From Nectonema munidae (taxonomy: Eukaryota > Nematomorpha > Nectonematoida > Nectonematidae), in contig JAUIRK010000947.1 of assembly GCA_030549495.1 (NCBI GenBank), positions 615,152 to 679,151 on the forward strand: 64,000 bases of DNA, in the 5' to 3' direction. Under the pieces are notes generated by a model. It did not search any database, was not told the DNA's origin, and saw only the letters and a program-made list of their open reading frames with translations. Shown piece by piece: positions 34,001 through 49,000 of this stretch. Position 1 is the first letter of the stretch; each line of letters opens with the position of its first letter. The translations under genes were made by a program, and so were the position numbers.

Positions 34001-37000
34001 TCTTGCACCTTCCCCCTTTTAATAAAAGTATTAATCGTTCGAAGACGAGGGTGAATATTGGCTTGCCGGATCTTCTTGCACCTTCCCCCTTTTAATAAAA
34101 GTATTAATCGTTCGAAGACGAGGGTGAATATTGGCTTGCCGGATCTTCTTGCACCTTCCCCCTTTTAATAAAAGTATTAATCGTTCGAAGACGAGGGTGA
34201 ATATTGGCTTGGCCGGATCTTCTTGCACCTTCCCCCTTTTAATAAAAGTATTAATCGTTCGAAGACGAGGGTGAATATTGGCTTGCCGGATCTTCTTGCA
34301 CCTTCCCCCTTTTAATAAAAGTATTAATCGTTCGAAGACGAGGGTGAATATTGGCTTGGCGGATCTTCTTGCACCTTCCCCCTTTTAATAAAAGTATTAA
34401 TCGTTCGAAGACGAGGGTGAATATTGGCTTGCCGGATCTTCTTGCACCTTCCCCCTTTTAATAAAAGTATTAATCGTTCGAAGACGAGGGTGAATATTGG
34501 CTTGGCGGATCTTCTTGCACCTTCCCCCTTTTAATAAAAGTATTAATCGTTCGAAGACGAGGGTGAATATTGGCTTGCCGGATCTTCTTGCACCTTCCCC
34601 CTTTTAATAAAAGTATTAATCGTTCGAAGACGAGGGTGAATATTGGCTTGCCGGATCTTCTTGCACCTTCCCCCTTTTAATAAAAGTATTAATCGTTCGA
34701 AGACGAGGGTGAATATTGGCTTGCCGGATCTTCTTGCACCTTCCCCCTTTTAATAAAAGTATTAATCGTTCGAAGACGAGGGTGAATATTGGCTTGCCGG
34801 ATCTTCTTGCACCTTCCCCCTTTTAATAAAAGTATTAATCGTTCGAAGACGAGGGTGAATATTGGCTTGCCGGATCTTCTTGCACCTTCCCCCTTTTAAT
34901 AAAAGTATTAATCGTTCGAAGACGAGGGTGAATATTGGCTTGGCGGATCTTCTTGCACCTTCCCCCTTTTAATAAAAGTATTAATCGTTCGAAGACGAGG
35001 GTGAATATTGGCTTGGCGGATCTTCTTGCACCTTCCCCCTTTTAATAAAAGTATTAATCGTTCGAAGACGAGGGTGAATATTGGCTTGCCGGATCTTCTT
35101 GCACCTTCCCCCTTTTAATAAAAGTATTAATCGTTCGAAGACGAGGGTGAATATTGGCTTGGCCGGATCTTCTTGCACCTTCCCCCTTTTAATAAAAGTA
35201 TTAATCGTTCGAAGACGAGGGTGAATATTGGCTTGCCGGATCTTCTTGCACCTTCCCCCTTTTAATAAAAGTATTAATCGTTCGAAGACGAGGGTGAATA
35301 TTGGCTTGCCGGATCTTCTTGCACCTTCCCCCTTTTAATAAAAGTATTAATCGTTCGAAGACGAGGGTGAATATTGGCTTGGCGGATCTTCTTGCACCTT
35401 CCCCCTTTTAATAAAAGTATTAATCGTTCGAAGACGAGGGTGAATATTGGCTTGCCGGATCTTTTTGCACCTTCCCCCTTTTAATAAAAGTATTAATCGT
35501 TCGAAGACGAGGGTGAATATTGGCTTGGCGGATCTTCTTGCACCTTCCCCCTTTTAATAAAAGTATTAATCGTTCGAAGACGAGGGTGAATATTGGCTTG
35601 GCGGATCTTCTTGCACCTTCCCCCTTTTAATAAAAGTATTAATCGTTCGAAGACGAGGGTGAATATTGGCTTGCCGGATCTTCTTGCACCTTCCCCCTTT
35701 TAATAAAAGTATTAATCGTTCGAAGACGAGGGTGAATATTGGCTTGGCGGATCTTCTTGCACCTTCCCCCTTTTAATAAAAGTATTAATCGTTCGAAGAC
35801 GAGGGTGAATATTGGCTTGCCGGATCTTCTTGCACCTTCCCCCTTTTAATAAAAGTATTAATCGTTCGAAGACGAGGGTGAATATTGGCTTGCCGGATCT
35901 TCTTGCACCTTCCCCCTTTTAATAAAAGTATTAATCGTTCGAAGACGAGGGTGAATATTGGCTTGGCAGATCTTCTTGCACCTTCCCCCTTTTAATAAAA
36001 GTATTAATCGTTCGAAGACGAGGGTGAATATTGGCTTGGCCGGATCTTCTTGCACCTTCCCCCTTTTAATAAAAGTATTAATCGTTCGAAGACGAGGGTG
36101 AATATTGGCTTGCCGGATCTTCTTGCACCTTCCCCCTTTTAATAAAAGTATTAATCGTTCGAAGACGAGGGTGAATATTGGCTTGGCAGATCTTCTTGCA
36201 CCTTCCCCCTTTTAATAAAAGTATTAATCGTTCGAAGACGAGGGTGAATATTGGCTTGCCGGATCTTCTTGCACCTTCCCCCTTTTAATAAAAGTATTAA
36301 TCGTTCGAAGACGAGGGTGAATATTGGCTTGGCAGATCTTCTTGCACCTTCCCCCTTTTAATAAAAGTATTAATCGTTCGAAGACGAGGGTGAATATTGG
36401 CTTGCCGGATCTTCTTGCACCTTCCCCCTTTTAATAAAAGTATTAATCGTTCGAAGACGAGGGTGAATATTGGCTTGCCGGATCTTCTTGCACCTTCCCC
36501 CTTTTAATAAAAGTATTAATCGTTCGAAGACGAGGGTGAATATTGGCTTGCCAGATCTTCTTGCACCTTCCCCCTTTTAATAAAAGTATTAATCGTTCGA
36601 AGACGAGGGTGAATATTGGCTTGGCGGATCTTCTTGCACCTTCCCCTTTTAATAAAAGTATTAATCGTTCGAAGACGAGGGTGAATATTGGCTTGGCGGA
36701 TCTTCTTGCACCTTCCCCCTTTTAATAAAAGTATTAATCGTTCGAAGACGAGGGTGAATATTGGCTTGCCGGATCTTCTTGCACCTTCCCCCTTTTAATA
36801 AAAGTATTAATCGTTCGAAGACGAGGGTGAATATTGGCTTGGCAGATCTTCTTGCACCTTCCCCCTTTTAATAAAAGTATTAATCGTTCGAAGACGAGGG
36901 TGAATATTGGCTTGCCAGATCTTCTTGCACCTTCCCCCTTTTAATAAAAGTATTAATCGTTCGAAGACGAGGGTGAATATTGGCTTGGCGGATCTTCTTG

Positions 37001-40000
37001 CACCTTCCCCCTTTTAATAAAAGTATTAATCGTTCGAAGACGAGGGTGAATATTGGCTTGCCGGATCTTCTTGCACCTTCCCCCTTTTAATAAAAGTATT
37101 AATCGTTCGAAGACGAGGGTGAATATTGGCTTGCCGGATCTTCTTGCACCTTCCCCCTTTTAATAAAAGTATTAATCGTTCGAAGACGAGGGTGAATATT
37201 GGCTTGCCGGATCTTCTTGCACCTTCCCCCTTTTAATAAAAGTATTAATCGTTCGAAGACGAGGGTGAATATTGGCTTGCCGGATCTTCTTGCACCTTCC
37301 CCCTTTTAATAAAAGTATTAATCGTTCGAAGACGAGGGTGAATATTGGCTTGGCGGATCTTCTTGCACCTTCCCCCTTTTAATAAAAGTATTAATCGTTC
37401 GAAGACGAGGGTGAATATTGGCTTGCCGGATCTTCTTGCACCTTCCCCCTTTTAATAAAAGTATTAATCGTTCGAAGACGAGGGTGAATATTGGCTTGGC
37501 GGATCTTCTTGCACCTTCCCCCTTTTAATAAAAGTATTAATCGTTCGAAGACGAGGGTGAATATTGGCTTGGCGGATCTTCTTGCACCTTCCCCCTTTTA
37601 ATAAAAGTATTAATCGTTCGAAGACGAGGGTGAATATTGGCTTGCCGGATCTTCTTGCACCTTCCCCCTTTTAATAAAAGTATTAATCGTTCGAAGACGA
37701 GGGTGAATATTGGCTTGGCGGATCTTCTTGCACCTTCCCCCTTTTAATAAAAGTATTAATCGTTCGAAGACGAGGGTGAATATTGGCTTGCCGGATCTTC
37801 TTGCACCTTCCCCCTTTTAATAAAAGTATTAATCGTTCGAAGACGAGGGTGAATATTGGCTTGGCGGATCTTCTTGCACCTTCCCCCTTTTAATAAAAGT
37901 ATTAATCGTTCGAAGACGAGGGTGAATATTGGCTTGCCGGATCTTCTTGCACCTTCCCCCTTTTAATAAAAGTATTAATCGTTCGAAGACGAGGGTGAAT
38001 ATTGGCTTGGCAGATCTTCTTGCACCTTCCCCCTTTTAATAAAAGTATTAATCGTTCGAAGACGAGGGTGAATATTGGCTTGCCAGATCTTCTTGCACCT
38101 TCCCCCTTTTAATAAAAGTATTAATCGTTCGAAGACGAGGGTGAATATTGGCTTGCCGGATCTTCTTGCACCTTCCCCCTTTTAATAAAAGTATTAATCG
38201 TTCGAAGACGAGGGTGAATATTGGCTTGCCGGATCTTCTTGCACCTTCCCCCTTTTAATAAAAGTATTAATCGTTCGAAGACGAGGGTGAATATTGGCTT
38301 GGCGGATCTTCTTGCACCTTCCCCCTTTTAATAAAAGTATTAATCGTTCGAAGACGAGGGTGAATATTGGCTTGGCGGATCTTCTTGCACCTTCCCCCTT
38401 TTAATAAAAGTATTAATCGTTCGAAGACGAGGGTGAATATTGGCTTGCCGGATCTTCTTGCACCTTCCCCCTTTTAATAAAAGTATTAATCGTTCGAAGA
38501 CGAGGGTGAATATTGGCTTGGCAGATCTTCTTGCACCTTCCCCCTTTTAATAAAAGTATTAATCGTTCGAAGACGAGGGTGAATATTGGCTTGGCAGATC
38601 TTCTTGCACCTTCCCCCTTTTAATAAAAGTATTAATCGTTCGAAGACGAGGGTGAATATTGGCTTGGCCGGATCTTCTTGCACCTTCCCCCTTTTAATAA
38701 AAGTATTAATCGTTCGAAGACGAGGGTGAATATTGGCTTGGCGGATCTTCTTGCACCTTCCCCCTTTTAATAAAAGTATTAATCGTTCGAAGACGAGGGT
38801 GAATATTGGCTTGGCGGATCTTCTTGCACCTTCCCCCTTTTAATAAAAGTATTAATCGTTCGAAGACGAGGGTGAATATTGGCTTGGCGGATCTTCTTGC
38901 ACCTTCCCCCTTTTAATAAAAGTATTAATCGTTCGAAGACGAGGGTGAATATTGGCTTGCCGGATCTTCTTGCACCTTCCCCCTTTTAATAAAAGTATTA
39001 ATCGTTCGAAGACGAGGGTGAATATTGGCTTGGCAGATCTTCTTGCACCTTCCCCCTTTTAATAAAAGTATTAATCGTTCGAAGACGAGGGTGAATATTG
39101 GCTTGCCGGATCTTCTTGCACCTTCCCCCTTTTAATAAAAGTATTAATCGTTCGAAGACGAGGGTGAATATTGGCTTGGCCGGATCTTCTTGCACCTTCC
39201 CCCTTTTAATAAAAGTATTAATCGTTCGAAGACGAGGGTGAATATTGGCTTGGCGGATCTTCTTGCACCTTCCCCCTTTTAATAAAAGTATTAATCGTTC
39301 GAAGACGAGGGTGAATATTGGCTTGCCGGATCTTCTTGCACCTTCCCCTTTTAATAAAAGTATTAATCGTTCGAAGACGAGGGTGAATATTGGCTTGGCC
39401 GGATCTTCTTGCACCTTCCCCCTTTTAATAAAAGTATTAATCGTTCGAAGACGAGGGTGAATATTGGCTTGGCGGATCTTCTTGCACCTTCCCCCTTTTA
39501 ATAAAAGTATTAATCGTTCGAAGACGAGGGTGAATATTGGCTTGGCGGATCTTCTTGCACCTTCCCCCTTTTAATAAAAGTATTAATCGTTCGAAGACGA
39601 GGGTGAATATTGGCTTGGCCAGATCTTCTTGCACCTTCCCCCTTTTAATAAAAGTATTAATCGTTCGAAGACGAGGGTGAATATTGGCTTGGCGGATCTT
39701 CTTGCACCTTCCCCCTTTTAATAAAAGTATTAATCGTTCGAAGACGAGGGTGAATATTGGCTTGCCGGATCTTCTTGCACCTTCCCCCTTTTAATAAAAG
39801 TATTAATCGTTCGAAGACGAGGGTGAATATTGGCTTGGCCGGATCTTCTTGCACCTTCCCCCTTTTAATAAAAGTATTAATCGTTCGAAGACGAGGGTGA
39901 ATATTGGCTTGGCGGATCTTCTTGCACCTTCCCCCTTTTAATAAAAGTATTAATCGTTCGAAGACGAGGGTGAATATTGGCTTGGCGGATCTTCTTGCAC

Positions 40001-43000
40001 CTTCCCCCTTTTAATAAAAGTATTAATCGTTCGAAGACGAGGGTGAATATTGGCTTGGCGGATCTTCTTGCACCTTCCCCCTTTTAATAAAAGTATTAAT
40101 CGTTCGAAGACGAGGGTGAATATTGGCTTGGCGGATCTTCTTGCACCTTCCCCCTTTTAATAAAAGTATTAATCGTTCGAAGACGAGGGTGAATATTGGC
40201 TTGGCAGATCTTCTTGCACCTTCCCCCTTTTAATAAAAGTATTAATCGTTCGAAGACGAGGGTGAATATTGGCTTGGCGGATCTTCTTGCACCTTCCCCC
40301 TTTTAATAAAAGTATTAATCGTTCGAAGACGAGGGTGAATATTGGCTTGGCGGATCTTCTTGCACCTTCCCCCTTTTAATAAAAGTATTAATCGTTCGAA
40401 GACGAGGGTGAATATTGGCTTGGCAGATCTTCTTGCACCTTCCCCCTTTTAATAAAAGTATTAATCGTTCGAAGACGAGGGTGAATATTGGCTTGCCGGA
40501 TCTTCTTGCACCTTCCCCCTTTTAATAAAAGTATTAATCGTTCGAAGACGAGGGTGAATATTGGCTTGGCGGATCTTCTTGCACCTTCCCCCTTTTAATA
40601 AAAGTATTAATCGTTCGAAGACGAGGGTGAATATTGGCTTGGCGGATCTTCTTGCACCTTCCCCCTTTTAATAAAAGTATTAATCGTTCGAAGACGAGGG
40701 TGAATATTGGCTTGGCGGATCTTCTTGCACCTTCCCCCTTTTAATAAAAGTATTAATCGTTCGAAGACGAGGGTGAATATTGGCTTGCCGGATCTTCTTG
40801 CACCTTCCCCCTTTTAATAAAAGTATTAATCGTTCGAAGACGAGGGTGAATATTGGCTTGCCGGATCTTCTTGCACCTTCCCCCTTTTAATAAAAGTATT
40901 AATCGTTCGAAGACGAGGGTGAATATTGGCTTGCCGGATCTATTTGCACCTTCCCCCTTTTAATAAAAGTATTAATCGTTCGAAGACGAGGGTGAATATT
41001 GGCTTGCCGGATCTTCTTGCACCTTCCCCCTTTTAATAAAAGTATTAATCGTTCGAAGACGAGGGTGAATATTGGCTTGCCGGATCTTCTTGCACCTTCC
41101 CCCTTTTAATAAAAGTATTAATCGTTCGAAGACGAGGGTGAATATTGGCTTGGCGGATCTTCTTGCACCTTCCCCCTTTTAATAAAAGTATTAATCGTTC
41201 GAAGACGAGGGTGAATATTGGCTTGCCGGATCTTCTTGCACCTTCCCCCTTTTAATAAAAGTATTAATCGTTCGAAGACGAGGGTGAATATTGGCTTGGC
41301 GGATCTTCTTGCACCTTCCCCCTTTTAATAAAAGTATTAATCGTTCGAAGACGAGGGTGAATATTGGCTTGGCGGATCTTCTTGCACCTTCCCCCTTTTA
41401 ATAAAAGTATTAATCGTTCGAAGACGAGGGTGAATATTGGCTTGGCGGATCTTCTTGCACCTTCCCCCTTTTAATAAAAGTATTAATCGTTCGAAGACGA
41501 GGGTGAATATTGGCTTGGCAGATCTTCTTGCACCTTCCCCCTTTTAATAAAAGTATTAATCGTTCGAAGACGAGGGTGAATATTGGCTTGCCGGATCTTC
41601 TTGCACCTTCCCCCTTTTAATAAAAGTATTAATCGTTCGAAGACGAGGGTGAATATTGGCTTGCCGGATCTTCTTGCACCTTCCCCCTTTTAATAAAAGT
41701 ATTAATCGTTCGAAGACGAGGGTGAATATTGGCTTGGCAGATCTTCTTGCACCTTCCCCCTTTTAATAAAAGTATTAATCGTTCGAAGACGAGGGTGAAT
41801 ATTGGCTTGCCGGATCTTCTTGCACCTTCCCCCTTTTAATAAAAGTATTAATCGTTCGAAGACGAGGGTGAATATTGGCTTGGCAGATCTTCTTGCACCT
41901 TCCCCCTTTTAATAAAAGTATTAATCGTTCGAAGACGAGGGTGAATATTGGCTTGCCAGATCTTCTTGCACCTTCCCCCTTTTAATAAAAGTATTAATCG
42001 TTCGAAGACGAGGGTGAATATTGGCTTGGCGGATCTTCTTGCACCTTCCCCCTTTTAATAAAAGTATTAATCGTTCGAAGACGAGGGTGAATATTGGCTT
42101 GGCAGATCTTCTTGCACCTTCCCCCTTTTAATAAAAGTATTAATCGTTCGAAGACGAGGGTGAATATTGGCTTGCCGGATCTTCTTGCACCTTCCCCCTT
42201 TTAATAAAAGTATTAATCGTTCGAAGACGAGGGTGAATATTGGCTTGCCGGATCTCTTTGCACCTTCCCCCTTTTAATAAAAGTATTAATCGTTCGAAGA
42301 CGAGGGTGAATATTGGCTTGGCGGATCTTCTTGCACCTTCCCCCTTTTAATAAAAGTATTAATCGTTCGAAGACGAGGGTGAATATTGGCTTGCCGGATC
42401 TTCTTGCACCTTCCCCCTTTTAATAAAAGTATTAATCGTTCGAAGACGAGGGTGAATATTGGCTTGGCGGATCTTCTTGCACCTTCCCCCTTTTAATAAA
42501 AGTATTAATCGTTCGAAGACGAGGGTGAATATTGGCTTGGCGGATCTTCTTGCACCTTCCCCCTTTTAATAAAAGTATTAATCGTTCGAAGACGAGGGTG
42601 AATATTGGCTTGCCGGATCTTCTTGCACCTTCCCCCTTTTAATAAAAGTATTAATCGTTCGAAGACGAGGGTGAATATTGGCTTGGCGGATCTTCTTGCA
42701 CCTTCCCCCTTTTAATAAAAGTATTAATCGTTCGAAGACGAGGGTGAATATTGGCTTGCCGGATCTTCTTGCACCTTCCCCCTTTTAATAAAAGTATTAA
42801 TCGTTCGAAGACGAGGGTGAATATTGGCTTGCCGGATCTTCTTGCACCTTCCCCCTTTTAATAAAAGTATTAATCGTTCGAAGACGAGGGTGAATATTGG
42901 CTTGGCGGATCTTCTTGCACCTTCCCCCTTTTAATAAAAGTATTAATCGTTCGAAGACGAGGGTGAATATTGGCTTGCCGGATCTTCTTGCACCTTCCCC

Positions 43001-46000
43001 CTTTTAATAAAAGTATTAATCGTTCGAAGACGAGGGTGAATATTGGCTTGCCAGATCTTCTTGCACCTTCCCCCTTTTAATAAAAGTATTAATCGTTCGA
43101 AGACGAGGGTGAATATTGGCTTGGCGGATCTTCTTGCACCTTCCCCCTTTTAATAAAAGTATTAATCGTTCGAAGACGAGGGTGAATATTGGCTTGGCAG
43201 ATCTTCTTGCACCTTCCCCCTTTTAATAAAAGTATTAATCGTTCGAAGACGAGGGTGAATATTGGCTTGCCGGATCTTCTTGCACCTTCCCCCTTTTAAT
43301 AAAAGTATTAATCGTTCGAAGACGAGGGTGAATATTGGCTTGCCGGATCTTCTTGCACCTTCCCCCTTTTAATAAAAGTATTAATCGTTCGAAGACGAGG
43401 GTGAATATTGGCTTGCCGGATCTTCTTGCACCTTCCCCCTTTTAATAAAAGTATTAATCGTTCGAAGACGAGGGTGAATATTGGCTTGGCGGATCTTCTT
43501 GCACCTTCCCCCTTTTAATAAAAGTATTAATCGTTCGAAGACGAGGGTGAATATTGGCTTGCCGGATCTTCTTGCACCTTCCCCCTTTTAATAAAAGTAT
43601 TAATCGTTCGAAGACGAGGGTGAATATTGGCTTGGCAGATCTTCTTGCACCTTCCCCCTTTTAATAAAAGTATTAATCGTTCGAAGTCGAGGGTGAATAT
43701 TGGCTTGGCGGATCTCTTTGCACCTTCCCCCTTTTAATAAAAGTATTAATCGTTCGAAGACGAGGGTGAATATTGGCTTGGCGGATCTCTTTGCACCTTC
43801 CCCCTTTTAATAAAAGTATTAATCGTTCGAAGACGAGGGTGAATATTGGCTTGCCGGATCTTCTTGCACCTTCCCCCTTTTAATAAAAGTATTAATCGTT
43901 CGAAGACGAGGGTGAATATTGGCTTGGCGGATCTTCTTGCACCTTCCCCCTTTTAATAAAAGTATTAATCGTTCGAAGACGAGGGTGAATATTGGCTTGC
44001 CAGATCTTCTTGCACCTTCCCCCTTTTAATAAAAGTATTAATCGTTCGAAGACGAGGGTGAATATTGGCTTGCCAGATCTTCTTGCACCTTCCCCCTTTT
44101 AATAAAAGTATTAATCGTTCGAAGACGAGGGTGAATATTGGCTTGGCCGGATCTTCTTGCACCTTCCCCCTTTTAATAAAAGTATTAATCGTTCGAAGAC
44201 GAGGGTGAATATTGGCTTGGCGGATCTTCTTGCACCTTCCCCCTTTTAATAAAAGTATTAATCGTTCGAAGACGAGGGTGAATATTGGCTTGCCGGATAT
44301 CTTCTTGCACCTTCCCCCTTTTAATAAAAGTATTAATCGTTCGAAGACGAGGGTGAATATTGGCTTGCCGGATCTTCTTGCACCTTCCCCCTTTTAATAA
44401 AAGTATTAATCGTTCGAAGACGAGGGTGAATATTGGCTTGCGCGGATCTTCTTGCACCTTCCCCCTTTTAATAAAAGTATTAATCGTTCGAAGACGAGGG
44501 TGAATATTGGCTTGGCGGATCTTCTTGCACCTTCCCCCTTTTAATAAAAGTATTAATCGTTCGAAGACGAGGGTGAATATTGGCTTGCCAGATCTTCTTG
44601 CACCTTCCCCCTTTTAATAAAAGTATTAATCGTTCGAAGACGAGGGTGAATATTGGCTTGCCAGATCTTCTTGCACCTTCCCCCTTTTAATAAAAGTATT
44701 AATCGTTCGAAGACGAGGGTGAATATTGGCTTGCCGGATCTTCTTGCACCTTCCCCCTTTTAATAAAAGTATTAATCGTTCGAAGACGAGGGTGAATATT
44801 GGCTTGGCGGATCTTCTTGCACCTTCCCCCTTTTAATAAAAGTATTAATCGTTCGAAGACGAGGGTGAATATTGGCTTGGCGGATCTTCTTGCACCTTCC
44901 CCCTTTTAATAAAAGTATTAATCGTTCGAAGACGAGGGTGAATATTGGCTTGGCGGATCTTCTTGCACCTTCCCCCTTTTAATAAAAGTATTAATCGTTC
45001 GAAGACGAGGGTGAATATTGGCTTGGCGGATCTTCTTGCACCTTCCCCTTTTAATAAAAGTATTAATCGTTCGAAGACGAGGGTGAATATTGGCTTGGCG
45101 GATCTTCTTGCACCTTCCCCCTTTTAATAAAAGTATTAATCGTTCGAAGACGAGGGTGAATATTGGCTTGGCGGATCTTCTTGCACCTTCCCCCTTTTAA
45201 TAAAAGTATTAATCGTTCGAAGACGAGGGTGAATATTGGCTTGCCAGATCTTCTTGCACCTTCCCCCTTTTAATAAAAGTATTAATCGTTCGAAGACGAG
45301 GGTGAATATTGGCTTGGCGGATCTTCTTGCACCTTCCCCCTTTTAATAAAAGTATTAATCGTTCGAAGACGAGGGTGAATATTGGCTTGGCGGATCTTCT
45401 TGCACCTTCCCCCTTTTAATAAAAGTATTAATCGTTCGAAGACGAGGGTGAATATTGGCTTGCCAGATCTTCTTGCACCTTCCCCCTTTTAATAAAAGTA
45501 TTAATCGTTCGAAGACGAGGGTGAATATTGGCTTGGCGGATCTTCTTGCACCTTCCCCCTTTTAATAAAAGTATTAATCGTTCGAAGACGAGGGTGAATA
45601 TTGGCTTGCCGGATCTTCTTGCACCTTCCCCCTTTTAATAAAAGTATTAATCGTTCGAAGACGAGGGTGAATATTGGCTTGCCGGATCTTCTTGCACCTT
45701 CCCCCTTTTAATAAAAGTATTAATCGTTCGAAGACGAGGGTGAATATTGGCTTGCCGGATCTTCTTGCACCTTCCCCCTTTTAATAAAAGTATTAATCGT
45801 TCGAAGACGAGGGTGAATATTGGCTTGCCAGATCTTCTTGCACCTTCCCCCTTTTAATAAAAGTATTAATCGTTCGAAGACGAGGGTGAATATTGGCTTG
45901 GCGGATCTTCTTGCACCTTCCCCCTTTTAATAAAAGTATTAATCGTTCGAAGACGAGGGTGAATATTGGCTTGCGGATCTTCTTGCACCTTCCCCCTTTT

Positions 46001-49000
46001 AATAAAAGTATTAATCGTTCGAAGACGAGGGTGAATATTGGCTTGCCGGATCTTCTTGCACCTTCCCCCTTTTAATAAAAGTATTAATCGTTCGAAGACG
46101 AGGGTGAATATTGGCTTGGCGGATCTTCTTGCACCTTCCCCCTTTTAATAAAAGTATTAATCGTTCGAAGACGAGGGTGAATATTGGCTTGCCAGATCTT
46201 CTTGCACCTTCCCCCTTTTAATAAAAGTATTAATCGTTCGAAGACGAGGGTGAATATTGGCTTGGCGGATCTTCTTGCACCTTCCCCCTTTTAATAAAAG
46301 TATTAATCGTTCGAAGACGAGGGTGAATATTGGCTTGCCGGATCTTCTTGCACCTTCCCCCTTTTAATAAAAGTATTAATCGTTCGAAGACGAGGGTGAA
46401 TATTGGCTTGCCGGATCTTCTTGCACCTTCCCCCTTTTAATAAAAGTATTAATCGTTCGAAGACGAGGGTGAATATTGGCTTGGCGGATCTTCTTGCACC
46501 TTCCCCCTTTTAATAAAAGTATTAATCGTTCGAAGACGAGGGTGAATATTGGCTTGGCGGATCTTCTTGCACCTTCCCCCTTTTAATAAAAGTATTAATC
46601 GTTCGAAGACGAGGGTGAATATTGGCTTGCCGGATCTTCTTGCACCTTCCCCCTTTTAATAAAAGTATTAATCGTTCGAAGACGAGGGTGAATATTGGCT
46701 TGGCGGATCTTCTTGCACCTTCCCCCTTTTAATAAAAGTATTAATCGTTCGAAGACGAGGGTGAATATTGGCTTGGCGGATCTTCTTGCACCTTCCCCCT
46801 TTTAATAAAAGTATTAATCGTTCGAAGTCGAGGGTGAATATTGGCTTGGCAGATCTTCTTGCACCTTCCCCCTTTTAATAAAAGTATTAATCGTTCGAAG
46901 ACGAGGGTGAATATTGGCTTGGCGGATCTTCTTGCACCTTCCCCCTTTTAATAAAAGTATTAATCGTTCGAAGACGAGGGTGAATATTGGCTTGGCAGAT
47001 CTTCTTGCACCTTCCCCCTTTTAATAAAAGTATTAATCGTTCGAAGACGAGGGTGAATATTGGCTTGGCAGATCTTCTTGCACCTTCCCCCTTTTAATAA
47101 AAGTATTAATCGTTCGAAGACGAGGGTGAATATTGGCTTGGCGGATCTTCTTGCACCTTCCCCCTTTTAATAAAAGTATTAATCGTTCGAAGACGAGGGT
47201 GAATATTGGCTTGCCGGATCTTCTTGCACCTTCCCCCTTTTAATAAAAGTATTAATCGTTCGAAGACGAGGGTGAATATTGGCTTGCCAGATCTTCTTGC
47301 ACCTTCCCCCTTTTAATAAAAGTATTAATCGTTCGAAGACGAGGGTGAATATTGGCTTGCCGGATCTTCTTGCACCTTCCCCCTTTTAATAAAAGTATTA
47401 ATCGTTCGAAGACGAGGGTGAATATTGGCTTGCCGGATCTTCTTGCACCTTCCCCCTTTTAATAAAAGTATTAATCGCTCGAAGACGAGGGTGAATATTG
47501 GCTTGGCGGATCTTCTTGCACCTTCCCCCTTTTAATAAAAGTATTAATCGTTCGAAGACGAGGGTGAATATTGGCTTGGCAGATCTTCTTGCACCTTCCC
47601 CCTTTTAATAAAAGTATTAATCGTTCGAAGACGAGGGTGAATATTGGCTTGCCGGATCTTCTTGCACCTTCCCCCTTTTAATAAAAGTATTAATCGTTCG
47701 AAGACGAGGGTGAATATTGGCTTGCCAGATCTTCTTGCACCTTCCCCCTTTTAATAAAAGTATTAATCGTTCGAAGACGAGGGTGAATATTGGCTTGGCA
47801 GATCTTCTTGCACCTTCCCCCTTTTAATAAAAGTATTAATCGTTCGAAGACGAGGGTGAATATTGGCTTGCCGGATCTTCTTGCACCTTCCCCCTTTTAA
47901 TAAAAGTATTAATCGTTCGAAGACGAGGGTGAATATTGGCTTGGCGGATCTTCTTGCACCTTCCCCCTTTTAATAAAAGTATTAATCGTTCGAAGACGAG
48001 GGTGAATATTGGCTTGCCGGATCTTCTTGCACCTTCCCCCTTTTAATAAAAGTATTAATCGTTCGAAGACGAGGGTGAATATTGGCTTGGCGGATCTTCT
48101 TGCACCTTCCCCCTTTTAATAAAAGTATTAATCGTTCGAAGACGAGGGTGAATATTGGCTTGCCGGATCTTCTTGCACCTTCCCCCTTTTAATAAAAGTA
48201 TTAATCGTTCGAAGACGAGGGTGAATATTGGCTTGGCGGATCTTCTTGCACCTTCCCCCTTTTAATAAAAGTATTAATCGTTCGAAGACGAGGGTGAATA
48301 TTGGCTTGCCGGATCTTCTTGCACCTTCCCCCTTTTAATAAAAGTATTAATCGTTCGAAGACGAGGGTGAATATTGGCTTGGCAGATCTTCTTGCACCTT
48401 CCCCCTTTTAATAAAAGTATTAATCGTTCGAAGACGAGGGTGAATATTGGCTTGGCAGATCTTCTTGCACCTTCCCCCTTTTAATAAAAGTATTAATCGT
48501 TCGAAGACGAGGGTGAATATTGGCTTGCCGGATCTTCTTGCACCTTCCCCCTTTTAATAAAAGTATTAATCGTTCGAAGACGAGGGTGAATATTGGCTTG
48601 GCAGATCTTCTTGCACCTTCCCCCTTTTAATAAAAGTATTAATCGTTCGAAGACGAGGGTGAATATTGGCTTGCCGGATCTTCTTGCACCTTCCCCCTTT
48701 TAATAAAAGTATTAATCGTTCGAAGACGAGGGTGAATATTGGCTTGGCGGATCTTCTTGCACCTTCCCCCTTTTAATAAAAGTATTAATCGTTCGAAGAC
48801 GAGGGTGAATATTGGCTTGCCAGATCTTCTTGCACCTTCCCCCTTTTAATAAAAGTATTAATCGTTCGAAGACGAGGGTGAATATTGGCTTGGCGGATCT
48901 TCTTGCACCTTCCCCCTTTTAATAAAAGTATTAATCGTTCGAAGACGAGGGTGAATATTGGCTTGCCGGATCTTCTTGCACCTTCCCCCTTTTAATAAAA
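28041..49000 (+). repeat. satellite subdomain 2: homogeneous core
   Basis: Almost all units are 73 bp with TTTTAATAAAAG and GTTCGAAG. Variation is largely confined to the dinucleotide before GATCT (GCCGG, GGCGG, GGCAG, GCCAG). Between about 31 and 41 kb, GCCGGATCTTC and GGCGGATCTTC dominate. Boundaries are approximate. Confidence 0.75.
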